64,000 nt of DNA from Cytobacillus oceanisediminis (lineage in GTDB: Bacteria > Bacillota > Bacilli > Bacillales > Cytobacillaceae), in the NCBI RefSeq assembly GCF_007830235.1, contig NZ_VLKI01000008.1:112515-176514 (forward strand), in the 5' to 3' direction. This document shows positions 7,506 through 17,263 of the stretch, piece after piece (positions within the stretch are counted from its first letter, which is position 1; the number at the start of each line of letters is the position of its first letter). A program made the position numbers and the translations under genes. The notes beneath the pieces were generated by a model. The model made no database searches and was not told where the DNA came from. It saw only the letters and a program-made list of their open reading frames with translations.

Positions 7506-10500
7506 TTATCGGGATTCTTCATCACGATCATGATTTTTCTTTTCTTTTTCATCTTCTTTTACAATTTTTAATAAATCTTCCAGCATGGCTGCCATTTCGT
7601 TTCTGCTATATGGCCGGGTCTCTGCAGCAGGAAGCTGATTTCTCTCCTGTTCTGCATCTCTTTCTTGTCTTTCTTCCCGTTCTACTCTTTCTTCAAGCAG
7701 ATAGGCCGGCACCAAATGGCCTTCAGGTGTCGCATACATTTTGTTTAAACGCCTTGTATCTTTGTCAAAGAAACTGTATACAACAGGTATGACGAACAAA
7801 GTAAGGAAGGTGCTGCTGATTAACCCTCCAATGACAGTGATTCCCATAGGCTGGTTGATTTCAGTTCCTTCACCAATTCCAAGTGCAAGAGGAACCAAGC
7901 CAAGAATGGTCGTTAATGCTGTCATGAGGATTGGCCGTGCCCGGTCTTTAACTGAAATAACAATGGCATCATAGGTCTTAAGTCCGTTTTCTTTCTTTTG
8001 ATTAATATAGTCTACAATTACAATCGCATTATTGACAACAATACCTGCGAGTACAATAATCCCAATGATAGCCGTTAAGCTAATTGGTGTGCGAGTCGCC
8101 GTTAGAGCAATTGCCACCCCTATAATCATAAGAGGAACAGTAAACATAATCACAAACGGATACTTCAATGACTCAAACTGGGCTGCCATGACAAGGTAAA
8201 TAAATACGATTGCCAGGATAAAGGCCAGAGCCATGTCATCAATAGAGGATTCAAGCAATTCCCGGTCACCGCTAAATACAACTTCTGTTTCCTCAGGCAA
8301 TTCAAGATCGGCAATTTCTTTGTCCACCTCTTTTGAAATGGCCCCCATATTTGTCGAGGATTTGTATTTCAACGTGAATTGGACGGCATCCTGCTGATTG
8401 ATCCGCTGGATATTGACAGGCCCTTCGCCCCGCTCGATATTCGTTACTTCATCTAAAGAAACATAATTGCCATCTGGTTTTTTAATGAGCAATGTCTTCA
8501 GGTTATCGATATCCTGTGTGATTTCTTTATCATATTCAACAAAAACACCATAAATATTGGATTCATCGTCTATCATTTGTGTTGCACGATTGCCGCGCGT
8601 GACATCATTTACGGCCATCGCGATTTGAGCAGGAGCCAACCCTTGCTCCAGTGCCTTTTCGCGATCCACCGTTATTTGGATTTCCTCAACGGTATCCATT
8701 AAATCAGTAGTCAGCTCTGTAACATCTTCAAGGTCTTTTAATCCATTATATATTTTGTCTACATTCTCATTTAAGCGATTTGGATCCGTATCCCGCACAC
8801 TAAAGGTTAAAGTATTTGGTGCAGTGCCTGATGATGATTGCATATTGAATGAGAGAGCAGCACTTTTATTTACTTTGGATGCTGCTTTTTCCAAATCCTT
8901 TTTCACATCATCAACAAATTCAAATGTCGATCTTTCGCGCTCATCCAATTCTTTCATTTTAATATAAAGCTCCGCAATATTGGCATTTGCAGAGCCGCGG
9001 AAGGAACCTTCCTGTGTGGTTCCAATCAGGCTGACATACGTATCAACCTCATCTTCATCCTTTAGTTCTTCCTCTACCGCAGCAATGACTTTCTCTGTTT
9101 CGGATAGAGCTGTTCCGTTTTCAAGTTCCATACGGACAGTAAAAAATCCTTCATCCGTATTAGGAAGAAACTGCGTTCCGACAGTCGTTAATCCAAAGCT
9201 TCCTGCTGCCAAGAGCAACATTGTAATCGCAACAACCACAGCGCGGTTCCGCAATGACCATTTGATGGATCTTTCAAGTAAACGCATTAAGCCAGATTCC
9301 TGCCTTTTAGCTTCAAGATTCGTTTTAGGCGCTTTCAGTAAACGGCTGGCAAGCATTGGGACAACCGTGAGAGCCACTACTAAAGAAGCAAAGAGGCTAA
9401 AGGAAATGGTCAGCGCAAATTCTGTAAACAATTCACCAATGATTCCTGTTATAAAGACAACAGGAAGGAACACGGCGACAGTGGTCAAGGTGGAAGCCGT
9501 GATTGCAGACCCAACTTCTTTTGCACCATCGCTTGCGGCCGCCTTTGGATCTTTCCCCATTGATAAATGGCGGTAAATATTTTCGATAACCACTATGGCG
9601 TTATCGACCAGCATTCCAATTCCAAGCGCCAGACCGCCTAATGTCATAATGTTTAATGTGAAATCTGAAAAGTACATAAGGACAAACGTAAAAATAACTG
9701 AATAAGGAATAGAAATACCAATAATAAGCGGGCTCTTAACATTTTTTAAAAAGAAAAAGAGCACAATCATGGCAAAAACTCCGCCAAGAAGCAGCGAGTT
9801 AGAGATATTTCTTATTGCTAGATTGATGTAATCTCCCTGGTCAAAAAGAATTTCTGATTCAATTCCTTCATACTGTTCCTGTTCCAGAAGGTCATCCAGT
9901 TTTTTTATAAACTCTTCTGAAACTTCTGCTGTATTTGCATCAGACTGCTGAAGAACACTTAATAATACAGATGGAGACTGATTTGTACGTGTAATGGTTC
10001 TATCGTCCTGATTGGTTAATTGAACCTCCGCAATATCCTGCAGACTTACTTTTTCACCAGTTGCAGGATTCATCGTAACGGTAAGTTCCTTCAATATATC
10101 AAGTGAGTCCAAGCTGCTGATGATTCTTGTTGTTAGTTCTTTACCTTCTGTTAATACCGGATCACCTGGCATGGAAATATTATTTGACTGAATAACATCA
10201 ACAACGTCAGCCTGGCTTAGTTTGTAATCCCTTAATTTTTCCTGGTCAAGTTCAACCCGGACTTCCTTTATGGCAGTACCTGACATATTGACGCTGGCTA
10301 CACCTTCAACCTTCGTCAGTTCCAGGTTCAGCTCCTCAGCAAGTTTTCTTAAAGTCTGGGAATCCTCATCCGCACTCAAAGATAATTGAATAATAGGAAA
10401 CTGTGATGGATCAAATTTCATAAAACGCGGATCATCTGCATCTTCCGGCAGCTGTGTTTGATCCAGCCGCTGGATAACCTCACCTTGAATTTCATCAATA

Positions 10501-10799
10501 TCCGTTGTCCATGAAAACTGCATCAAGATAAAATTGGCGCTTTCCTGCGAGGTGGAGGTCAGCGTTTTAATTCCCGGAAGTGTAGCCAAATTTTCTTCCA
10601 ATGGCTTGGTTACTTTTTCAACAACCTCATCAGGGCTTGCCCCCGGGTAGGAAGTAACAACAACACCCACTGGCGGATTGATATCAGGTATGAGTTTTAA
10701 TGGGATATTTAAAAGGGAGACAACCCCTAAAATAAGGACTAAAAACATAGATACCAATGTAAATATTGGTCTTCTTATAGAAAAATCACTTATACGCAC
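7506..10799 (-). CDS. swrC: RND-family multidrug/surfactant exporter (SwrC/AcrB-like)
   Basis: Proton-driven resistance-nodulation-division exporter in the cytoplasmic membrane, 1097 aa. It shows the duplicated RND layout: TM1 near residues 12-32, a large extracellular loop, TM2-6 near 340-480 with the motif GGLALGIGMLVDNAIVVIEN around 400, a second loop, and TM8-12 near 860-1030 with GIVVNNAIVIVDYINQ. Asp in the TM4 motif is the expected proton-relay residue. The highly charged tail after 1040 is disordered. B. subtilis SwrC exports surfactin, and this is the closest functional model I know. The start is GTG 10799, with GGAG 8 nt upstream. It is monocistronic, with no adaptor or outer-membrane partner, as expected in a Gram-positive. 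Confidence 0.88.
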   Translation of the reverse strand: MRISDFSIRRPIFTLVSMFLVLILGVVSLLNIPLKLIPDINPPVGVVVTSYPGASPDEVVEKVTKPLEENLATLPGIKTLTSTSQESANFILMQFSWTTDIDEIQGEVIQRLDQTQLPEDADDPRFMKFDPSQFPIIQLSLSADEDSQTLRKLAEELNLELTKVEGVASVNMSGTAIKEVRVELDQEKLRDYKLSQADVVDVIQSNNISMPGDPVLTEGKELTTRIISSLDSLDILKELTVTMNPATGEKVSLQDIAEVQLTNQDDRTITRTNQSPSVLLSVLQQSDANTAEVSEEFIKKLDDLLEQEQYEGIESEILFDQGDYINLAIRNISNSLLLGGVFAMIVLFFFLKNVKSPLIIGISIPYSVIFTFVLMYFSDFTLNIMTLGGLALGIGMLVDNAIVVIENIYRHLSMGKDPKAAASDGAKEVGSAITASTLTTVAVFLPVVFITGIIGELFTEFALTISFSLFASLVVALTVVPMLASRLLKAPKTNLEAKRQESGLMRLLERSIKWSLRNRAVVVAITMLLLAAGSFGLTTVGTQFLPNTDEGFFTVRMELENGTALSETEKVIAAVEEELKDEDEVDTYVSLIGTTQEGSFRGSANANIAELYIKMKELDERERSTFEFVDDVKKDLEKAASKVNKSAALSFNMQSSSGTAPNTLTFSVRDTDPNRLNENVDKIYNGLKDLEDVTELTTDLMDTVEEIQITVDREKALEQGLAPAQIAMAVNDVTRGNRATQMIDDESNIYGVFVEYDKEITQDIDNLKTLLIKKPDGNYVSLDEVTNIERGEGPVNIQRINQQDAVQFTLKYKSSTNMGAISKEVDKEIADLELPEETEVVFSGDRELLESSIDDMALAFILAIVFIYLVMAAQFESLKYPFVIMFTVPLMIIGVAIALTATRTPISLTAIIGIIVLAGIVVNNAIVIVDYINQKKENGLKTYDAIVISVKDRARPILMTALTTILGLVPLALGIGEGTEINQPMGITVIGGLISSTFLTLFVIPVVYSFFDKDTRRLNKMYATPEGHLVPAYLLEERVEREERQERDAEQERNQLPAAETRPYSRNEMAAMLEDLLKIVKEDEKEKKNHDRDEESR

Positions 10800-11012
10800 T
10801 CATGCTGCTCCTTTCAATGGCAGTAACTAAATGACAGTACCCGTTACCTGTACGGATCCCGCTTCTAAAATCGTGTTTATACGTTTTCATAATGGCAAAC
10901 AAATTTACGAATAAACCCATTTTAACTATATAAAAGCTATCAGCACTATGCAAGCAATGAGTGTGCTCTGAAACGTGGCAAAAAAGTGACAGACCAAAAA
11001 CCATAAAAAATG

Positions 11013-11043
11013 AAAAAAGCAGCTTTAAGCAGCTGCTTTTTTA
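11013..11043 (-). terminator. Terminator overlapping the end of the NhaC-family gene
   Basis: Stem AAGCAGCT/AGCTGCTT with flanking A and T runs. The stop codon of the transporter (11025-11027) lies in the loop, so the last Lys-Ala codons form one arm of the terminator. Confidence 0.8.
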
Positions 11044-12422
11044 TTCGTTTTAGTAATTTTTATACCGGTTAAACCGTAAATTAAAGTTATGATGGGACTC
11101 AGCAAACAGAAGAACGCAAACGGAAGATAGGCTGCTGTCTCCACCCCTAATACGCCTGCAAGGAAAACACCGCAGACACTCCATGGAACCAAAGGGTTAA
11201 CCACAGTACCGGCATCCTCAAGAATTCTGGATAGATTCTTTGTATGCAGGCCTGCTTTTTCAAACGGTTCGCGGAAGGCGTTGCCTGTCAGAAGAATGGA
11301 GAGGTATTGCTCACCAAGCAAGAAGTTGATTCCAATTGCTGTTCCGGCTGCAGAAGCAATCAGGGAAGGCACACGATTCAACACGCCTTTGATGCCTTCG
11401 AGCAAAGCAGGAAGAATGCCTAGCTTGAAAAATAATCCTCCCATAGAAAGAGCAAGCAATACAAGTGAAATAGAAAACATCATGCTTTCCATTCCGCCCC
11501 TTGACAATAATGAATCGACTTCTTCTGAACCGCTCTCAGATACATAGCCTGAAAAAAGCAATGACATTACTTCTTGGACCCCAAAGCTGTTCTGTACGAA
11601 AACTGCTATAAACAGTGATGAGATTATGCCGGCGGAAAGGGTGATGATTGCTGATATTCTTTTTATAGCCATCACAGTCAGGATAGCAAAAGGCAACAGA
11701 GAGTACCAGTGAACCAGCCCCTGATCTTGCAAGGTTTCTTTTAGCTGGGCAATTTTTGTAAAATCCGATGCAGCCTCACCTGGTGACAACACAGCAAAAA
11801 GCACGAGAGAAATAGCGAAAGCAGGCACTGTCGTCCAGGCCATGTTTTTTATATGTTCAAATAAATCTACCTTTACGGTTGATGAGGACAGGTTTGTTGT
11901 ATCAGATAAAGGAGACATTTTATCCCCAAAAAACGCTCCGGAAATAACAGCACCCGCAGTAATAGCTTCTGAAAGGCCTAAAGCTGTGCTGACGCCCATA
12001 AAGGCAACGCCCAATGTTGCCGCTGTTGTCAGCGAGCTTCCGATGCTCATGCCAATCACAGATGCTACCACAAATACAATTGCATAAAAGAACTTTCCAT
12101 TAACGGCTTCCAAGGCCATGTATATAAAAGTGGGAATAGTCCCGCCCGCCATCCAGCTGCTGATCAGCATTCCAATGAAGAAAAAAATAAAAATGGCGCC
12201 AAGACCGGACTTCGCTCCCTCAATTAGGCCGTTTTCCAGCTCTTTAACTGTTACCTTTTTTATTAAACCATAAGCAACTAATCCCATGATCGCAAAAACT
12301 ACGGGAATATGCGGTACTGCCCCTGCAAAAATAATAGAATAACTGATACCGCCCAAAATAATTAAAGTAACAATTAGTGCCTCCAACGGCTTCAAACGCA
12401 ATGCTGCTTGATCCTGGTGCAT
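11025..12422 (-). CDS. NhaC-family antiporter, probable tyrosine transporter
   Basis: A 465-residue membrane protein of the NhaC Na+/H+ antiporter superfamily with about 11-12 spans. Family motifs include IGSSLTTAATLGVAFMG near residue 125 and GAFFGDKMSPLSDTTNLSS near 160. On sequence alone it could be a Na+/H+ or malate/lactate (MleN-type) antiporter. The leader, however, is a T-box with a TAC specifier, and NhaC-family members under T-box control are generally read as amino-acid transporters; tyrosine uptake is therefore my inference. GGAGGA lies 8 nt before the ATG. It is a single-gene transcription unit. Confidence 0.85.
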   Translation of the reverse strand: MHQDQAALRLKPLEALIVTLIILGGISYSIIFAGAVPHIPVVFAIMGLVAYGLIKKVTVKELENGLIEGAKSGLGAIFIFFFIGMLISSWMAGGTIPTFIYMALEAVNGKFFYAIVFVVASVIGMSIGSSLTTAATLGVAFMGVSTALGLSEAITAGAVISGAFFGDKMSPLSDTTNLSSSTVKVDLFEHIKNMAWTTVPAFAISLVLFAVLSPGEAASDFTKIAQLKETLQDQGLVHWYSLLPFAILTVMAIKRISAIITLSAGIISSLFIAVFVQNSFGVQEVMSLLFSGYVSESGSEEVDSLLSRGGMESMMFSISLVLLALSMGGLFFKLGILPALLEGIKGVLNRVPSLIASAAGTAIGINFLLGEQYLSILLTGNAFREPFEKAGLHTKNLSRILEDAGTVVNPLVPWSVCGVFLAGVLGVETAAYLPFAFFCLLSPIITLIYGLTGIKITKTNKKAAA

Positions 12423-12460
12423 GATGTATTCCTCCTATGCGTAACTTGAAGTTTAAGCAA

Positions 12461-12700
12461 ACAAAAAGAGCCCTCTCGCCTATAGGGACGAAGGAGCTCC
12501 GCGGTACCACCCTAATTGATAAGCCCAAATATACAGCTTATCCTCTTTAAAAAGCTTTGTCCTTTTTTAATGCAGTTGTAATTCAACCAATTGCTGCCTG
12601 GATTTTCAGCACACACCCAGTCTCTATTTGCTGCCGGCAATTAATCTACTGATCTGCGGACAAGATTTATTTTCATTTAATTCTTAAACGCTTTTTAGCG
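12461..12700 (-). ncRNA. T-box riboswitch leader, tyrosine specifier (TAC)
   Basis: On the minus strand the leader has the T-box sequence AGGGTGGTACCGCG at 12513-12500, followed by a terminator stem (about 12502-12461, arms GAGCTCCTTCGTCC and GGCGAGAGGGCTC) and a T-run. Upstream, Stem I shows AGTAGA, the AGAGA bulge and the 3' side GAATTACA. T-box specifier loops read GAA-N-NNC-A, so the codon is TAC (12580-12578), tyrosine. Uncharged tRNA-Tyr binding should favour the antiterminator and switch on the NhaC-family gene. Confidence 0.9.
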
Positions 12701-12784
12701 TTAAAGCATATGTGTTAATAATATATTATCTATTGGAGGAGATGTCAAGTGGATTGATAGAGGAATATACAGGAATTGATAAGG

Positions 12785-13080
12785 TTCCGGTTACGTGCGG
12801 GTTTCTTTCGTTGTGCGCAGCGCTTCTGGTCGGGAGCGGTTTTTATTTCCTTCTGCGCGGGTTCGACCTTTGTGTGTGCGGAACTGCTTCTTTTGTGCGC
12901 GGGTTTCTTTTAGTTACGCGCAGAGTGTCCGGTTGGGCGCAGATTCAACTTGTTTTACGTGCCAGTTCGACCTTTTTACGCGCGGAACTGCTCCTTTTGT
13001 GCGCGGGTTTCTTTTGGTTACGCGCAAGGGTTAACCTCCTTTACGCGCGGCTGCCTCCATTTTTCCGTATCAATTCAACT
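12785..13080. repeat. Intergenic degenerate phrase repeats (GCGC-rich)
   Basis: About 300 bp between the T-box leader and the prfC terminator is made of drifting copies of short phrases: TGTGCGCGGGTTTCTTTT twice almost intact (near 12894 and 13000), TTACGCGC several times, and GCGGAACTGCT(C/T)CTTTT twice. Unit lengths and spacing vary, so it is neither a tandem array nor CRISPR. Open frames through it look artefactual. Confidence 0.7.
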
Positions 13081-13132
13081 ATTTATCTCTCTATTTCCTT
13101 TTTTATTCTCCCACTCACTCCCGACACAAAAT

Positions 13133-13163
13133 TAAAAAACGGCCCCCCTTCAAGGGACCGCTT
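13133..13163 (-). terminator. Terminator of prfC
   Basis: Minus-strand stem CGGTCCCTT/GGGGGGCCG followed by TTTTTTAATTTT, immediately after the prfC stop. Confidence 0.8.
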
Positions 13164-13165
13164 TC

Positions 13166-14743
13166 TTATTGTGAATCCATTGGATTATATAATTTGACAT
13201 CCGGATTTTTTTCTTGGAACCATCTTAGTGCAAAGTCATTTTCAAATAGAAAGACTTTTTTGTCATAGCGGTCGTTGACGAGCAGGCTTCTTGCACTGGA
13301 GAGGTTTTCGTTGACGTCGTCCCCTTCTACCCAGCGTGCAATTTTTGAGCCGAGTCTTTCCATATACACTTCTGTGTTGTATTCATTTTTCATGCGGTGC
13401 TCGAATACTTCGAATTGCAGCTGCCCCACTGCTCCCAATAGGTATTCTTCCATCTTTACAGTTTTGAATAGCTGGATTGCGCCTTCTTGTACCAGCTGCT
13501 GAATGCCTTTGTGGAAGTGTTTTTGCTTCATTACATTCTTTGCAGTTACTTTTACAAAGAGTTCCGGTGTAAATTGCGGAAGGCGTTCATATTGGAAGTT
13601 ATTTTTCCCAACTGTTAAGGTGTCTCCGATCTGGTATGTTCCCGGGTCGTAAATTCCGATAATATCTCCGCTTACCGCCGAATCAACGGTGCTTCTGTCA
13701 TCCGCCATAAATTGTGTGGATTGTGCAAGCTTGATTGATTTTCCGATCCTTGGAATATTGACTGCCATACCGCGTTCAAATTGGCCGGAGCAAATTCTCA
13801 AGAATGCAATCCTGTCGCGATGTGCTGGGTTCATATTTGCCTGAATCTTAAATATGAAGCCGGAAAATTCTTCTGATAGCGGGTCAATTTCACCAGCAGT
13901 CGAGTTGCGCGGCTGCGGCGGCGGTGCAAATTGAAGGTAGGATTCCAGAAACGTCTGTACGCCAAAGTTTGTCAGGGCGCTTCCGAAAAATACAGGCGTC
14001 AATTCACCATTAGCAATACGCTCTCTGGAAAATTCATTGCCCGCCTCATTTAATAGCATAATTTCTTCAAGAGTTTGATCATATAGTCCTGAGTCCTTCA
14101 AGGAATGATCCCCCTCTATTTCACCTTCTTCGTTCAAGGTGACAAACCGGTCCTCTTCGTCAACACGGAATTGTTCAATTCGGTTGTTAAATCGGTCATA
14201 AATGCCAAGGAATTCTTTTCCCATCCCAATTGGCCAGTTCATAGGATACGATTCAATTCCCATTACTTCTTCCAATTCAGCGAGCAATTCCAAAGGCGGC
14301 TTTCCCTGGCGGTCCAACTTATTCATAAACGTAAAGATTGGAATACCTCTCATACGGCAGACTTTGAATAGCTTCAGCGTCTGCTCCTCAATTCCTTTAG
14401 CGGAGTCAATAATCATTACTGCACTGTCAACAGCAGTCAAAGTCCGGTACGTATCTTCACTGAAATCCTGGTGGCCAGGGGTATCAAGGATATTTACACG
14501 GGCACCTTCATATTCAAACTGCATCACACTGGAGGTAACGGAGATTCCACGCTGCTTCTCGATTTCCATCCAGTCGCTTGTCGCATATTTTCCTGTCTTT
14601 TTACCTTTTACTGTACCCGCATCCCGAATGGCGCCGCCGAATAACAGAAGTTTTTCTGTCAGTGTCGTTTTCCCGGCATCCGGGTGGGAGATAATCGCAA
14701 AAGTGCGACGGGATACAACTTCATCTTTAAAATTTTTAGACAT
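13166..14743 (-). CDS. prfC: Peptide chain release factor 3
   Basis: Translational GTPase that recycles RF1/RF2 from the ribosome after termination. G1 loop SHPDAGKTT near residue 19, switch region GISVTSS near 64, G3 DTPGHQDF near 86 and G4 MNKLDRQGK near 139 are all present. Domains II and III follow, and the total of 525 aa is normal for RF3 and shorter than EF-G. Single-gene unit between its own terminator and a 200-nt upstream gap. Low ambiguity; the LepA and EF-G families differ in length and domain order. Confidence 0.94.
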   Translation of the reverse strand: MSKNFKDEVVSRRTFAIISHPDAGKTTLTEKLLLFGGAIRDAGTVKGKKTGKYATSDWMEIEKQRGISVTSSVMQFEYEGARVNILDTPGHQDFSEDTYRTLTAVDSAVMIIDSAKGIEEQTLKLFKVCRMRGIPIFTFMNKLDRQGKPPLELLAELEEVMGIESYPMNWPIGMGKEFLGIYDRFNNRIEQFRVDEEDRFVTLNEEGEIEGDHSLKDSGLYDQTLEEIMLLNEAGNEFSRERIANGELTPVFFGSALTNFGVQTFLESYLQFAPPPQPRNSTAGEIDPLSEEFSGFIFKIQANMNPAHRDRIAFLRICSGQFERGMAVNIPRIGKSIKLAQSTQFMADDRSTVDSAVSGDIIGIYDPGTYQIGDTLTVGKNNFQYERLPQFTPELFVKVTAKNVMKQKHFHKGIQQLVQEGAIQLFKTVKMEEYLLGAVGQLQFEVFEHRMKNEYNTEVYMERLGSKIARWVEGDDVNENLSSARSLLVNDRYDKKVFLFENDFALRWFQEKNPDVKLYNPMDSQ

Positions 14744-14943
14744 AATAGTTCCTCTCTTACTTATATGAAAATTTGTTATAAAAGCAATGATTGGGTAAAT
14801 CTATGTTAATTATTGCAATACCTTCAATTCTATCGCGCGAGAGAAAAGTTTGCAACGCATTTAAGAATAGCTTATTTCTTTTTATATTCCATTTTCAGGA
14901 TTATAATAATTAAAACAAATATGTTAGCAAAGGAGGCGGAATC

Positions 14944-15819
14944 ATGGATACGATTACACATACTTTATTCGGCCTGAGCCTCTACGGTGCAGTGGATAAA
15001 AGAGACATGAACAAAAATCATAAAAGGGCTTATTTGCTGACAGCTGTGGGTGCCAGCCAAATTCCTGATATAGATGTTATTTCACGCCTATGGGACACAG
15101 AAGGACTCTATCAAATGTGGCACAGGGGCATCACCCATTCCGTTTTTCTGACTCCCATTTGGGCTCTATTATTTTTCCTTTTATCCCTCCTGCTTTTCAA
15201 AGTAAAGGATAAGAAGCTTTTCCTGCTGGGATGGCTTGCCGTTTTCATACACAATACCAGTGATTTGTTCAATGCCTGGGGAACAGGCTATTTGGAGCCT
15301 TTTTCAAATATGCGAATTACGTTTGGCACGATCCCGATAGTTGATTTAGTATTTTGGATCATAATTGGAACAGCCTTTATTTTTTCAAAAAGAAATAAGC
15401 TGCACTCACCTTATTACTACAAAATGGCTTGGGCATTCATGCTTCTTCATGTGATAGTCCAAAGCACGCAAGGTTTCCTGCTTTATAAACAATACGATGG
15501 CCAGTACGATCAAGTTGCCTTGTCTGCTGGTTTTGTTCCATGGACCTATTCAGTGATTACCAAAAAAGAAGATGAGGTTATCATTTTTAATGATAATTTG
15601 TTTCAGGAAAAAGAAAAACAGTACGTGCTTCAATCAAATGAAACCGCCGATCTGGACAAATTGTTCTCGCAACGGCCTGAGGCTAAAACCCTTTATGAAT
15701 GGTCCCCGTTTGTCGTTCTCGTTGATGATAATGAACGGCTTGGCATTTATGATCCCCGCTTTTACAGAAACGGGCAGTCCTTTTTATTTGAATATATAGA
15801 GAAAAACTCTAAGAGATGA
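14944..15819 (+). CDS. Membrane-bound metal-dependent hydrolase, YfhP/DUF457-like
   Basis: A 291-residue member of the LexA-binding/inner-membrane hydrolase family (DUF457), similar to B. subtilis YfhP. The putative metal-binding residues are visible: MDTITHTLFG at the N-terminus, IPDIDVISR near 38 and MWHRGITHS near 60, then HNTSD near 102. Four to five membrane spans lie between residues 65 and 185, followed by a soluble domain of about 95 residues. GGAGGCGGA precedes the ATG. Physiological substrate unknown. Monocistronic with its own terminator. Confidence 0.85.
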   Translation: MDTITHTLFGLSLYGAVDKRDMNKNHKRAYLLTAVGASQIPDIDVISRLWDTEGLYQMWHRGITHSVFLTPIWALLFFLLSLLLFKVKDKKLFLLGWLAVFIHNTSDLFNAWGTGYLEPFSNMRITFGTIPIVDLVFWIIIGTAFIFSKRNKLHSPYYYKMAWAFMLLHVIVQSTQGFLLYKQYDGQYDQVALSAGFVPWTYSVITKKEDEVIIFNDNLFQEKEKQYVLQSNETADLDKLFSQRPEAKTLYEWSPFVVLVDDNERLGIYDPRFYRNGQSFLFEYIEKNSKR

Positions 15820-15846
15820 GCCTTTGGGCTCATCTCTTTTTTGTAA
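15812..15846 (+). terminator. Terminator after the YfhP-like gene
   Basis: Stem AGAGATGAGCC/GGCTCATCTCT with a TTTG loop, followed by TTTTTTG. Confidence 0.9.
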
Positions 15847-15923
15847 TAGAAAAACGATATAGGCATTATTTTATTTTTCATGATTTTTCCCCTTTTGCAC
15901 ATAATACAACTATTAAGCTTTAA

Positions 15924-15967
15924 GGCGGGTTTTTTGGGGAATATGAGTATCGCTGACTCAATCCGCC
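15924..15967 (+). promoter_or_regulatory. Structured leader hairpin upstream of nupC
   Basis: GGCGGGTT (15924-15931) pairs with AATCCGCC (15960-15967), and inside it TGAGT (15944-15948) pairs with ACTCA (15956-15960), leaving a purine-rich internal loop. A further hairpin, GCTGACT/AGTCGGC, would compete with it, and ATACTA/TAGTAT lies just before the nupC ribosome site. It does not match the purine or other riboswitch motifs I know. Function unknown. Confidence 0.4.
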
Positions 15968-16010
15968 AGTCGGCTTGCAAGGAATACTACATAGTATAAG
16001 AGGTGTTAAG

Positions 16011-17228
16011 ATGAACTTTCTTTGGGGAATATTCGGTATCATTGTCGTTTTGGGAATCGCGTTCCTTCTTTCGAACAATAAAAAGGCAATCAATTTGCGG
16101 ACTGTAGCTGGAGGGCTTGCTATTCAGCTGATTTTTGCCTTCCTGGTATTAAAGTGGGAAGCCGGAAAAAATGCACTGAACTGGCTAACTATGAAAGTAA
16201 ATGACGTTATAAATTATGCCAATCAGGGAATTAACTTCTTATTCGGCGGTCTGTTTACAGAAGAGTCAGGAATTGCATTTGTGTTTGCATTTCAGGTGCT
16301 GCCGGTTGTTATCTTTTTCTCATCATTAATCTCAGTCCTTTATTATTTAAGGATCATGCAGTTTTTTATTAAAATCTTAGGCGGCGCACTTTCGTGGCTC
16401 CTTGGGACCAGAAAGGCAGAATCCATGTCAGCTGCAGCGAACATTTTTGTTGGGCAAACGGAGGCCCCGCTCGTCGTTCGCCCTTATATCGCGAATATGA
16501 CGAAATCAGAGTTATTCGCTGTCATGACGGGTGGTCTTGCATCTGTTGCCGGATCTGTTTTGATTGGATATTCCCTGCTGGGAGTGCCTCTTGAATATCT
16601 GCTTGCAGCAAGCTTTATGGCTGCTCCAGCAGGATTAATCTTGGCAAAGATAATGCTGCCGGAAACAGAAAAGAAAGAAGAACCAAAGGAGTTTGATATG
16701 GAAGTAGACAGCGACTCCGCCAATGTCATTGACGCAGCGGCAAAAGGAGCCAGTGTCGGCTTGGAACTTGCCTTGAATATTGGTGCAATGCTCCTGGCGT
16801 TTATCGCTCTGGTAGCCTTAATTAACGGGCTTCTTGGCTGGGTTGGCGGTTTGTTTGGATTTGGGGGATTAACCCTTGAAACCATTCTTGGTTACATTTT
16901 CTCTCCGCTTGCATTTGCAATCGGGGTTCCATGGGAGGAAGCGGTCCAGGCAGGCAACTTTATCGGCCAAAAATTAATTCTGAATGAGTTTGTTGCTTAT
17001 TCAGCTTTTGCACCGGAAATTCCAAATTTATCAGACAAAACCGTAGCAATAATCAGCTTTGCCCTTTGCGGATTTGCCAATATATCTTCATTGGGAATCC
17101 TGCTCGGCGGACTTGGAGGATTGGCTCCTAATCGCAGACAAGACATTGCACGCCTTGGCCTCAAAGCTGTTGCAGCCGGTGCCCTTGCCTCCATGCTGAG
17201 TGCTGCGATTGCCGGAATGCTGTTTTAA
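16011..17228 (+). CDS. nupC: Nucleoside transporter NupC (CNT family)
   Basis: Concentrative nucleoside transporter in the cytoplasmic membrane, coupling nucleoside uptake to H+ or Na+. The 405-residue product has the CNT core: VFAFQVLPVVIFFSS near residue 91, NIFVGQTEAPLVVRPY near 147, GASVGLELALNIGAMLLAF near 245 and LILNEFVAYSAF near 324, plus GFANISSLGIL near 360. The start at 16011 is chosen because GAGGTG lies 7 nt upstream; the longer frame beginning at 15975 has no such site. It stands alone, without pdp or deoC neighbours. Confidence 0.92.
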   Translation: MNFLWGIFGIIVVLGIAFLLSNNKKAINLRTVAGGLAIQLIFAFLVLKWEAGKNALNWLTMKVNDVINYANQGINFLFGGLFTEESGIAFVFAFQVLPVVIFFSSLISVLYYLRIMQFFIKILGGALSWLLGTRKAESMSAAANIFVGQTEAPLVVRPYIANMTKSELFAVMTGGLASVAGSVLIGYSLLGVPLEYLLAASFMAAPAGLILAKIMLPETEKKEEPKEFDMEVDSDSANVIDAAAKGASVGLELALNIGAMLLAFIALVALINGLLGWVGGLFGFGGLTLETILGYIFSPLAFAIGVPWEEAVQAGNFIGQKLILNEFVAYSAFAPEIPNLSDKTVAIISFALCGFANISSLGILLGGLGGLAPNRRQDIARLGLKAVAAGALASMLSAAIAGMLF

Positions 17229-17263
17229 GCTGGATGCCCTGCGCAACATTTTGCTAAAAAAAG

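Noticed and set aside
10786-11004. Minus-strand frame of 72 codons upstream of the RND exporter
   Set aside because: No ribosome site, low-quality composition, and it overlaps the exporter start; the gap is better read as its promoter region.
12712-13197. Open frames through the phrase-repeat stretch (161, 79 and 61 codons)
   Set aside because: They follow repeated Leu/Phe/Arg/Cys-rich phrases in several frames, lack good ribosome sites and run into the prfC terminator and gene.
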